This document shows positions 25,695 to 33,339 of a stretch of 64,000 nucleotides of DNA, one piece after another. Source of the stretch: CAYQLY01 sp964418605 (GTDB lineage Bacteria > Bacteroidota > Bacteroidia > Cytophagales > Cyclobacteriaceae). The DNA lies in NCBI GenBank assembly GCA_964418605.1, contig CAYQLY010000003.1:186001-250000 (forward strand), given 5' to 3'. A program made the position numbers and the translations under genes. Below the pieces are notes generated by a model. That model worked only from the letters and a program-made list of their open reading frames with translations. It was not told where the DNA came from and did no database searches. Positions within the stretch are counted from its first letter, which is position 1; each line of letters starts with the position of its first letter.

Positions 25695-28355
25695 TTAGAT
25701 ATGCATCAAAGCAGTTTCTAGTGTTTTTATTTTTTCTTCCGCATCTGCTTTTTTCTTCTTCTCCATCTCTATTACTTTTTCAGGCGCACTTTGAACAAAC
25801 TTATCATTACTTAATTTCTTTTCTACAGAAAGTAGAAATCCTTTATAGTACTCCAGCTCTTTTTGTAACTTTTCTTTTTCATCTTCTTTATCAATTTTTT
25901 CTTCGAAAGGAATATAAAGTTCAAATTGATGAACTAAAAATGAAATCGCATTATCAATTTTGGATGAAGTAAGCTCAAATGATTCTAAGCCGCCTAATTT
26001 TATAATTATTTGATCAAACTCATTTGATTTATTTTCTGGCTTTGATTTAAGATATAATTTTATTTTCTGCTTTGGAGAAATATTTTTTTGTTTTCGTATA
26101 TTTCGTATTCCTGTGATCGTTTCACTTACAATCATAAATTGTTGCAAAATAGATGTATCAATTTTTTCTTGTATTGGCCAAGAAGCCACAATAAGACATT
26201 CTTTCTCTTTTCGTTCTTTAATCGAATGCCATAATTCCTCAGAAATAAAAGGCATAAATGGATGAATGAGTTTTAATATTTCTTCAAAAAACTTAATTGT
26301 TTCATTATAAGTATATTGATCAATTGGTTTTTGGAATTCAGGTTTAATCATTTCTAGATACCAAGAACAAAAATCATCCCAAACTAATTTATAGGTTACA
26401 AGTAATGCATCTGATATTCTAAACTTAGAATAATGCTCATTGATTTCTTGCAATGCTTCATTAAAGCGAGACTCAAACCAACGAATAGCTATTTTATTTC
26501 CTTCATTTGTATGCCCATCTTTTTCCCACCCATTAATTAATTTAAATGCATTCCATATTTTATTTGAAAAATTTCGGCCTTGCTCACATAGTTTTTCATC
26601 AAACAATAAATCATTTCCAGCCGGGGAGCTAAACAACATACCCGTACGCACCCCATCAGCTCCATATTTTTTTATTAGTTCTAATGGATCAGGTGAATTA
26701 CCTAACGATTTCGACATTTTTCGACCTTGCTTATCGCGAACAATACCTGTGAGGTATACATTCTTAAAAGGCGGCGCATCCATAAATTCATACCCAGCCA
26801 TAATCATACGTGCTACCCAGAAAAATAAAATCTCAGGGGCAGTCACGAGGTCATTGGTAGGATAATAATAAGTTAAATCAGCATTCTTTTTATTTTTCCC
26901 ATTTTTAATCACATGTGGATCAAACACCGTAATCGGCCACAACCAAGAAGAAAACCAAGTATCAAGCACATCTGGATCTTGAGTTAAATCGGAAAGTTGA
27001 TATTTTTTTTCTTCAAATGCAGAGAACCCCAACTTCTCTTGATGTGCTATGTCAAGTGCTTCTTCTTTAGTTTTAGCTACAATAGGATGATTTGGTAAAT
27101 TTTTTAAGTAATATACCGGAATCTGATGTCCCCACCACAACTGCCTACTAATACACCAGTCTCGTACATTTTCCATCCAGTGTTTGTATGTATTAGTATA
27201 TTTTTCTGGAATTAATTTAATCGTTCCCTTCAACACATGTTCTAAAGCAGGTTGAGCTAACTTCTTCATTTGGATAAACCATTGCTGAGAAAGACGAGGT
27301 TCTATAACTGCGCCTGTGCGCTCAGAAACCCCTATATTATTTTTAATCTTCTCAACTTTTTCAATAAGGCCTAACTCATTAAGCTGATGATAAAATTCTT
27401 TTCTTACCTGAAATCGATCTTTGCCTTTAAATGATTGTGCATGTCCATTCAACGTGCCATCTTCATTAAATACATCAATAATTTCTAATTTATATTTTAT
27501 TCCTATTTCATAATCGTTGATATCATGGGCAGGTGTTATTTTTAAACAACCTGTTCCAAATGCGGGATCAACATATTCATCAGTAATAATAGGGACTACT
27601 TTCCCCAATGCAGGCAACACTACTTTTTTCCCAATAAAACGTTGATAACGTATATCATTTGGATTCACACAAACAGCTACATCACCAAAAATAGTCTCAG
27701 GCCTTGTTGTAGCCACGACTATATACTCATCCGAATTTTCTAAAAAATAACGTATATAGTAAAGACTAGAATCTACTTCTTTATAGATTACCTCTTCATC
27801 CGATACAGCTGTTCTTCCTTGCGGATCCCAATTCACCATTCGAGTACCCCGGTAGATTAATTCTTTTTTATATAAATCAATAAAAGTATCAATGACGGCT
27901 TCAGACAAATCCTCATCCATCGTAAATTTAGTCCGATCCCAATCACACGAGCAGCCTAATTTTTTAAGTTGCTCCAGAATAATCCCTCCATACTTCTCTT
28001 TCCACTCCCAAGCGTATTTTAAAAATTCTTCGCGTGTCAAATCCTTTTTATTAATTCCTTTTTCCTTGAGCATCGCCACCACTTTCGCTTCTGTGGCAAT
28101 CGACGCATGATCCGTACCAGGAACCCAACACGCTTCTTTTCCTTCCATCCGTGCTTTTCGAATCAGCACATCCTGAATGGTATTGTTAAGCATATGTCCC
28201 ATGTGCAATACACCGGTTACATTAGGTGGCGGCATGACAATGGTGTAGGATTTTTTATTCCTATTGACATCAGATTTAAAAAATCCATTTTTATACCACC
28301 TGCTATACCATTTTTCTTCTACCTCATGTGAAACATATGTTTTTAAAGACGTCAT
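25695..28355 (-). CDS. valS: Valine--tRNA ligase
   Basis: 886 residues. The class I HIGH motif is in PPPNVTGVLHMGHML (about 42-56) and KMSKS in GRKMSKSLGN (about 551-560). The editing domain is intact (TTRPETIFGDVAVCVNP) and the ARDWCISRQLWWGHQIP-type motif reads VRDWCISRQLWWGH. A C-terminal coiled coil (EKEKLQKELEYYKGFLLSVEKKL) is the ValS tRNA-binding arm. It charges tRNA-Val in the cytoplasm. The gene is divergent from the ECF sigma factor across a hairpin-rich 235-nt region. Confidence 0.98.
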   Translation of the reverse strand: MTSLKTYVSHEVEEKWYSRWYKNGFFKSDVNRNKKSYTIVMPPPNVTGVLHMGHMLNNTIQDVLIRKARMEGKEACWVPGTDHASIATEAKVVAMLKEKGINKKDLTREEFLKYAWEWKEKYGGIILEQLKKLGCSCDWDRTKFTMDEDLSEAVIDTFIDLYKKELIYRGTRMVNWDPQGRTAVSDEEVIYKEVDSSLYYIRYFLENSDEYIVVATTRPETIFGDVAVCVNPNDIRYQRFIGKKVVLPALGKVVPIITDEYVDPAFGTGCLKITPAHDINDYEIGIKYKLEIIDVFNEDGTLNGHAQSFKGKDRFQVRKEFYHQLNELGLIEKVEKIKNNIGVSERTGAVIEPRLSQQWFIQMKKLAQPALEHVLKGTIKLIPEKYTNTYKHWMENVRDWCISRQLWWGHQIPVYYLKNLPNHPIVAKTKEEALDIAHQEKLGFSAFEEKKYQLSDLTQDPDVLDTWFSSWLWPITVFDPHVIKNGKNKKNADLTYYYPTNDLVTAPEILFFWVARMIMAGYEFMDAPPFKNVYLTGIVRDKQGRKMSKSLGNSPDPLELIKKYGADGVRTGMLFSSPAGNDLLFDEKLCEQGRNFSNKIWNAFKLINGWEKDGHTNEGNKIAIRWFESRFNEALQEINEHYSKFRISDALLVTYKLVWDDFCSWYLEMIKPEFQKPIDQYTYNETIKFFEEILKLIHPFMPFISEELWHSIKERKEKECLIVASWPIQEKIDTSILQQFMIVSETITGIRNIRKQKNISPKQKIKLYLKSKPENKSNEFDQIIIKLGGLESFELTSSKIDNAISFLVHQFELYIPFEEKIDKEDEKEKLQKELEYYKGFLLSVEKKLSNDKFVQSAPEKVIEMEKKKKADAEEKIKTLETALMHI

Positions 28356-28478
28356 ACTTATCCGTTATTGAGCGTAAAATTAAGAAAAGAGTCAACAAAC
28401 TAATATAAAAAACACAGAAACGGACCCTTTTTTAGAAACTAAATTATTTTAAGTAGTGTTATTATACTAAGAACAAGG

Positions 28479-28545
28479 CCGAATAAAAGAGTTCGGAAAC
28501 ACATAGGAAGTATCCTAAAAATAAGCTAACTTTAGAGGTTAGTTT
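28479..28545. promoter_or_regulatory. Three tandem stem-loops between valS and the ECF sigma gene
   Basis: Within 67 nt there are three inverted repeats in a row: CCGAA/TTCGG (28479-28496), TAGGA/TCCTA with a 4-nt loop (28504-28517), and AAGCTAAC/GTTAGTTT (28523-28545, one G-U pair). As RNA they could sit in the valS leader (minus strand) or upstream of the sigma gene (plus strand). No known riboswitch class is recognised. Confidence 0.45.
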
Positions 28546-28556
28546 AAAAGCTAAAT

Positions 28557-28564
28557 CAAACGTA
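28557..28564 (-). promoter_or_regulatory. Candidate valS promoter element TACGTTTG
   Basis: The minus strand reads TACGTTTG, an exact TAnnTTTG, with a TTG about 21 nt upstream. If used, the valS leader would be close to 200 nt and would include the three stem-loops. A nearer promoter cannot be excluded. Confidence 0.35.
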
Positions 28565-28590
28565 AAAAAACTACTCCAACTAAAACAACC

Positions 28591-29184
28591 GTGCTAAGCA
28601 AAGAGGAGGAACATATAGTTAAGGGATGCTGTAAAGGCGATAGAAAAAGCCAGAAAAAACTGTATGATCTTTTTGCAAAAAAAATGTTGGTCGTAGCACT
28701 GCGCTATGCAGATGGCAAGCAAGAAGCAGAAGATATACTCCAAGAATCGTTTATTAAAGTATTTAACCATATATCTTCATTCCGAAAAGATTGCCCACTC
28801 GAAAATTGGATCAAAAAAATTATTATTAACACAGCCCTTAATACCAATAGGAGTAAATTGTATTTGTATCCAGCTGTAGATGTGGAAAATACGGATCTCA
28901 AAAACTTACTGGCGGATGATCCGTATGTTATATCTAGCCTTCATTATGAACAATTATTAGAAATTATACACCAGCTTCCTACAAGCTATCGTACCATTTT
29001 TAATTTATATGCTATTGAAGGTTACCAACACAATGAAATTGCAGCTATGTTAGATATATCCGAAGGAACATCTAAATCACAGTATGCACGAGCAAAAATT
29101 TTTCTTCAAAGAGTATTAAAAAAATATGAAGAAAATCAAGAAGATACAAAATCTACTTTTCAAAAAGATAAGAAAGTAAAGTAA
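28591..29184 (+). CDS. ECF-type RNA polymerase sigma factor
   Basis: 197 residues from a GTG start. Region 2 reads KKLYDLFAKKMLVVALRYADGKQEAEDILQESFIKVFNHISSFR (about 27-72), and region 4 has IHQLPTSYRTIFNLYAIEGYQHNEIAAMLDISEGTSKSQYARAK (about 132-176), with no regions 1 or 3. This is the ECF architecture. The next gene starts 8 nt downstream and encodes a membrane protein with a short cytoplasmic N-terminus, the usual place for an anti-sigma factor. The target promoters are unknown. Confidence 0.93.
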   Translation: MLSKEEEHIVKGCCKGDRKSQKKLYDLFAKKMLVVALRYADGKQEAEDILQESFIKVFNHISSFRKDCPLENWIKKIIINTALNTNRSKLYLYPAVDVENTDLKNLLADDPYVISSLHYEQLLEIIHQLPTSYRTIFNLYAIEGYQHNEIAAMLDISEGTSKSQYARAKIFLQRVLKKYEENQEDTKSTFQKDKKVK

Positions 29185-29191
29185 TAAAAAA

Positions 29192-30610
29192 ATGAAAGAA
29201 GAGAATAATATATGGGAAAATCAGTGGAAGCAATCTTTTGCAGCAGCTGAACTACAGCCCTCTTCTGAAGTATGGGAAAAAATAGAACAAGAACTCCCCC
29301 ACGATAGAGAGTCTCGACTTCTTCTTTTTTACAGACTGGCTGCAGGCCTATTGTTATTAATCACTCTTGGATCATTATTAGGATGGTATATGTCTACAAC
29401 CAATCTTTCTACTAAGATTGCTTCATTTGAATATAAAATGAAAGAACTAGAAAAGATAGTCCTATCTCAAAAACCAAACAACCAAAACAAACCTTCATCC
29501 TTATCTTCTACTCAGCTGACCTCTCAAGCTGATCATAAAAATAAAACTGATAATAAATTATATTATAAAGATAATCACACCCAACATGATAACTACTCAT
29601 CTGCAAATTCATTAGAAACAGAAAGGCATCGACAGACTAGTGAGATAGAATTACACCAACTCTATCCTAAACCTCTCTTATTACAAACGTGGTTAATACA
29701 AAATTCTATTATGTTAGTTGCTAGCTCTAATCCAGTTCAAAATAAAAATCTTACAGCTACAAAAGAAGATGCTAAGTCCACTAAGCCCTCTACTAATAAA
29801 TTCTGGATAGGTGTAGATGGTTCACCAACCGTATTATCTTCTCAAGCTGTACAAATTGACAAAGAACGCCTAGCAGGTGAATCTTACCACAGCTATGGCG
29901 CATCAACCTTAGGATCTGTATCAACTATTAAAAACTCCACGACATCTAACCAATCTTATACATTCTCATTCAAAACAGGAGTTGAATTAAACAAAGCCCT
30001 GACCATCGAAACTGGAATTCAATACGAACGTTATTCCTTAGATATTCAATCTAATGCGCTATGGGAAGATAACTTATCTCAAAAACTCTATCCTGCTATA
30101 TTAACCACGCCAAAGGATATCATCGGATTTAGAACACAAGGCATAAACATTGGGCCAGGTGGTTCCGGTGTTATAGGAGGAACATCAGGAACATTGGCTG
30201 TTTTATTAGATCCAAGTACGATAAATCTGAATACAAACCACATTATGACATTAAAAAATGCCTATCAATTCATAACTATTCCCATCAAAATGGGATACAG
30301 ACTTGGGTGGAAAAACTGGGTTTATGCACCATCAATAGGCCTTTGTTCTGATTTTTTAGTTAATACCAATACGACCATTAGTTCTCAAAAATCGGTTATA
30401 CTTAAATCAGATCGCCAATTAATCAACAGCTGGAATCTAAGCAGCTGGCTAGGATTATCTATTCAATATCAACTAAAGAAAAACACATTATTTTATATGG
30501 AGCCTTCCTATAAATTATTCTTCTCCCCTATAACAAATGATGCAGCCCTTTTCACAGCTGTTCCCAATGCATTCAATATAGGCGTAGGGATCAAATATAT
30601 TATCAATTAA
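29192..30610 (+). CDS. Single-pass membrane protein with a beta-rich outer domain; probable partner of the ECF sigma factor
   Basis: 472 residues. Residues 1-42 are cytoplasmic-looking and acidic (PSSEVWEKIEQELPHDRE). One membrane helix spans about 46-66. A low-complexity linker rich in Asn, Ser and Lys (about 95-155) follows. The C-terminal 270 residues alternate strands and end in the barrel-like FNIGVGIKYIIN, with FKTGVELNKALTIETGIQYERY inside. The layout matches an inner-membrane-anchored protein with a periplasmic or outer-membrane-type barrel domain. Its position 8 nt after the sigma gene suggests an anti-sigma role; no canonical anti-sigma zinc motif is present. Confidence 0.7.
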   Translation: MKEENNIWENQWKQSFAAAELQPSSEVWEKIEQELPHDRESRLLLFYRLAAGLLLLITLGSLLGWYMSTTNLSTKIASFEYKMKELEKIVLSQKPNNQNKPSSLSSTQLTSQADHKNKTDNKLYYKDNHTQHDNYSSANSLETERHRQTSEIELHQLYPKPLLLQTWLIQNSIMLVASSNPVQNKNLTATKEDAKSTKPSTNKFWIGVDGSPTVLSSQAVQIDKERLAGESYHSYGASTLGSVSTIKNSTTSNQSYTFSFKTGVELNKALTIETGIQYERYSLDIQSNALWEDNLSQKLYPAILTTPKDIIGFRTQGINIGPGGSGVIGGTSGTLAVLLDPSTINLNTNHIMTLKNAYQFITIPIKMGYRLGWKNWVYAPSIGLCSDFLVNTNTTISSQKSVILKSDRQLINSWNLSSWLGLSIQYQLKKNTLFYMEPSYKLFFSPITNDAALFTAVPNAFNIGVGIKYIIN

Positions 30611-30825
30611 TCCCCAAATTCTAGCTCAGCCTAGATAAAATCTCCAAAGCTATATTTTATACCAAATGCAACCTTTTTTAAGTTAAGGGGGTCTTATAGA
30701 CGCTGCACTTTGGAAGTTTTCAAAAACTTCTATTTTTTTCTAGTTTTTTGGGTGCAGTTTGTTTTAGTTTGGTAATATCAAAAAGCACAGGCCATTTTGG
30801 CCTGTGTTTTTTTATTTTTGTCTGT
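30611..30825 (+). other. Non-coding stretch with two terminator-like hairpins
   Basis: No start codon with a reasonable frame is present. GAAGTT/AACTTC (30713-30730) is followed by a T-run, and CTGCAC (30703-30708) can pair with GTGCAG (30752-30757) around it. The second hairpin is the strong one at 30787-30807. The segment could encode a small RNA ending at the second hairpin, or simply hold stacked terminators for the barrel-protein transcript. Confidence 0.4.
30787..30815 (+). terminator. Strong rho-independent terminator
   Basis: CACAGGCCA pairs perfectly with TGGCCTGTG across a 3-nt loop and is followed by eight Ts. It lies 177 nt after the barrel-protein stop and just before the next small gene. 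Confidence 0.85.
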
Positions 30826-31065
30826 ATGAAACGACTCATTGACTTACCTGCTGACTTCTGCCATATTTCTATATTCGAATGGAATAATAAATACATACTC
30901 AAATTTGAATCGAACCAATTAGAGCAAACCTATAAAATCAATACATGGGATGTCGCCGATATCCAAAGTCTCATTAACCTCATTGATGCTTCTTTTCTAG
31001 AAGAAGTTAAAGAACTATTCATAAAAATGAATGACCTACTAACTAAATCCATAAGTAGACTATAA
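30826..31065 (+). CDS. Small hypothetical protein
   Basis: 79 residues from the ATG at 30826. A longer frame begins upstream but would run through the terminator hairpin, so the shorter start is preferred. The protein has an N-terminal strand region (HISIFEWNNKYILKFESNQLEQTYKI) and a C-terminal helix (FLEEVKELFIKMNDLLTKSI). It has no signal peptide, membrane segment or Cys cluster. A TATTTTTG element directly upstream could be its promoter. I do not recognise a family. Confidence 0.6.
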   Translation: MKRLIDLPADFCHISIFEWNNKYILKFESNQLEQTYKINTWDVADIQSLINLIDASFLEEVKELFIKMNDLLTKSISRL

Positions 31066-31177
31066 ATAAAAACTACACGTAGAAAAAATATAAATAATTA
31101 TTCTTATGCTATAGGATTACAGCCTTATCGGATATATATTTAAGCCGATTTAATTAACATTTAAACAAACAGAGATT

Positions 31178-33229
31178 ATGAAAAAAAAACATTCAAAGAA
31201 ACATGAATTAGGTAAAACCAACAAAATGTTTCAAAAAATTTTAGCAACAATAAGTTTATTACTAACCTTTGGTTACGGAACAATAGCCCAAAATGTAACT
31301 TACGATAGTGCATGGTTCGCAATTAATGGAGACTATAATACTGCCATCGGATATGGGATATTAAAATCAAACATTTCAGGAACCCATAATACAGCTACTG
31401 GATATACTGCATTATTTAGTAATACCAAAGGAGCAAGTAATGTGGCTAATGGTCTTTCTGCTCTTTACTCTAATACAGAAGGAAGCAATAACACAGCCAT
31501 TGGTCCTTACGCTCTTTACTCCAATACCACAGGTAACTACAATACAGGTATAGGGATGGATGCACTTGAGTTTAACACAACCGGTGAATATAACACAGCC
31601 TTGGGTTATTATTCGTTAGCAGGTTCTACTAGTAGTAGTACTGGTAACCGAAATACGGCCATTGGTGCTAGTGCACTTCAATCAAATTCGACTGGAATGG
31701 AGAATACAGCTCTTGGCATGCGTGCACTTCGTGATAACACAACCGGCAACTCTAATGTGGCTAATGGATGCTATTCGCTTCTTTTAAATACAACAGGATA
31801 CAGTAATACAGGCAATGGTTTTTACGCTCTTTATACAAATAAAACTGGTTTTGGTAATACGGCTTTAGGTTACTTTGCAGATGTTAAGTCTGATAATTTA
31901 ACTAATGCAACAGCTATTGGATATACCGCAAAAGTAGCTGAAAGCAATACTATTCAACTTGGCAATAATTCAGTTGTAAAAGTCTATGCAGGCACAGGCA
32001 ACAATGCTACACTCATCGCCGGTGGATTACAAATTACTGGTGGAACACCAGGTGTAGGAAAAGTGCTTACTTCCGATGCGAATGGAATAGCTACTTGGCA
32101 AGCTCCAATGGGTGGGGGCGGATCAGGTTGGTCGTTAACCGGAAATGCCGGAACAAATCCTACTACCAACTTTATAGGCACTACAGATGATGTAGATTTT
32201 ATATTTAAAAGAGGAAATACCAAAGCTGGTTCATTAGGAATAACTAATACGTTCTTTGGATTATCTGCACTCTCTGATAACACCACAGGGAATAATAATA
32301 CAGCCATGGGTGTATATGCACTTTCATCTAACACAAGTGGAAGAAACAATACCGCAGTGGGATATGATGCTCTTGTAGATAATACCACAGGAAGAAATAA
32401 TACAGCTCTTGGGTATAGCAGCAATGTAAATGGACCTATAAACAACGCAACAGCTATCGGAGCTAATGCGACTGTAAATGCGTCGAACAAAATACGATTA
32501 GGAGATGTAAATGTTACTCTTGTTGAAAGCTCAGGAGCTTTTATGACTGTTTCTGATGGACGTTTTAAAACAAACATTAGCGAAAAGGATGTCAAAGGTC
32601 TTGAATTTATAAAAAGACTACGTCCAGTAGTATATAATTTCGATACAAAGCGTTTTCAAAATTTCTTAAATCAAACATCTGAAAATAAACTCAGCACATC
32701 TACAGAAAATCAAGACTTCCAAATATCAACAGATATACGTCAAAGTGGGTTTATAGCCCAAGAAGTAGAAAAAGCAGCTGAAGAAGCAGGATATAATTTC
32801 AACGGTATCCATAAACCTATTAATGAAAAAGATAACTATAGTTTAGGATACAGTCAATTTGTAGTACCTCTCGTAAAAGCCGTACAAGAGTTAAATGAAA
32901 AAAATGAGCAACTCCAAACCCAGCTTGAAAACATACTTCAACAGCTTAATGAACTTAAAAACAACCAAAAAGAAAATACCACACCATCATCAAACCTTAA
33001 AGTATATCCTAATCCGACAAGCGATTCATTCACATTAACAGCGACCTATGATTTGAAGGAAGCCAGGATACAGTTAGTCGACATGTTTGGAAATATTAAA
33101 AATATAACAACACAAGACATCGACAAATACAGCAAAAAAATATACGTAAAAAATATTAATACTGGTGTGTACATTTTACTTATCACAACAAACACAAAAA
33201 TAGAACAAACAGAAATTGTAATAGAGTAA
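31178..33229 (+). CDS. Surface fibre protein: YadA-like head repeats, S74 chaperone domain and T9SS sorting domain
   Basis: 683 residues. A signal peptide (about 17-38) is followed by around twelve repeats of about 23 residues with the core NTAIGYxALxxNTTG, the left-handed solenoid of trimeric YadA-type heads. At about 459 the sequence SDGRFKTNI begins an S74 intramolecular-chaperone domain (GLEFIKRLRPVVYNF, SGFIAQEVEKA) with the Ser-Asp dyad used for self-cleavage. A coiled coil (about 575-600) and a type A sorting domain (VYPNPTSDSFTL to the end) complete it. The protein should trimerise, be exported by the type IX system and form a surface fibre. The combination of an auto-cleaving domain upstream of the sorting tag is noteworthy. 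Confidence 0.85.
   Translation: MKKKHSKKHELGKTNKMFQKILATISLLLTFGYGTIAQNVTYDSAWFAINGDYNTAIGYGILKSNISGTHNTATGYTALFSNTKGASNVANGLSALYSNTEGSNNTAIGPYALYSNTTGNYNTGIGMDALEFNTTGEYNTALGYYSLAGSTSSSTGNRNTAIGASALQSNSTGMENTALGMRALRDNTTGNSNVANGCYSLLLNTTGYSNTGNGFYALYTNKTGFGNTALGYFADVKSDNLTNATAIGYTAKVAESNTIQLGNNSVVKVYAGTGNNATLIAGGLQITGGTPGVGKVLTSDANGIATWQAPMGGGGSGWSLTGNAGTNPTTNFIGTTDDVDFIFKRGNTKAGSLGITNTFFGLSALSDNTTGNNNTAMGVYALSSNTSGRNNTAVGYDALVDNTTGRNNTALGYSSNVNGPINNATAIGANATVNASNKIRLGDVNVTLVESSGAFMTVSDGRFKTNISEKDVKGLEFIKRLRPVVYNFDTKRFQNFLNQTSENKLSTSTENQDFQISTDIRQSGFIAQEVEKAAEEAGYNFNGIHKPINEKDNYSLGYSQFVVPLVKAVQELNEKNEQLQTQLENILQQLNELKNNQKENTTPSSNLKVYPNPTSDSFTLTATYDLKEARIQLVDMFGNIKNITTQDIDKYSKKIYVKNINTGVYILLITTNTKIEQTEIVIE
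31316..32460 (+). repeat. Coding repeats of the YadA-head type
   Basis: Degenerate units of about 69 nt, each encoding a variant of AATACxGCxxTxGG...AACACAACxGG, run through the first two thirds of the fibre gene, interrupted near 31880-32220 by a non-repeat spacer. They are protein solenoid repeats, not a CRISPR array. Confidence 0.75.
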
Positions 33230-33240
33230 AATATTTTAAT

Positions 33241-33284
33241 GAAACCCTCAAATCAACAACATTTTGAGGGTTTCATTATTTTCA
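33241..33284 (+). terminator. Terminator after the YadA-like fibre gene
   Basis: GAAACCCTCAAA pairs with TTTGAGGGTTTC across a 10-nt loop and a T-rich tail follows. It closes the fibre-gene transcript and separates it from the next fibre-like gene. Confidence 0.85.
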
Positions 33285-33339
33285 TTTACAGGGTAAATCA
33301 AATCTAAACTGTCTTAACACAGTTAAAAACACAAAAAAT

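Noticed and set aside
26440..26865. A 141-codon plus-strand frame inside valS
   Set aside because: Shadow of the well-supported valS frame; codon content and product look random.
30720..30902. A 60-codon frame on the minus strand across the terminator
   Set aside because: It runs through the strong hairpin and overlaps the plus-strand gene, has no promoter and resembles no family.
31316..32460. Regular repeats that could be taken for a CRISPR array
   Set aside because: The repeats are degenerate, in frame and encode a protein solenoid; there are no unique spacers or cas genes.
31984..32595. A 203-codon minus-strand frame inside the fibre gene
   Set aside because: A by-product of the repetitive NTAxGY coding sequence; no start context or homology.
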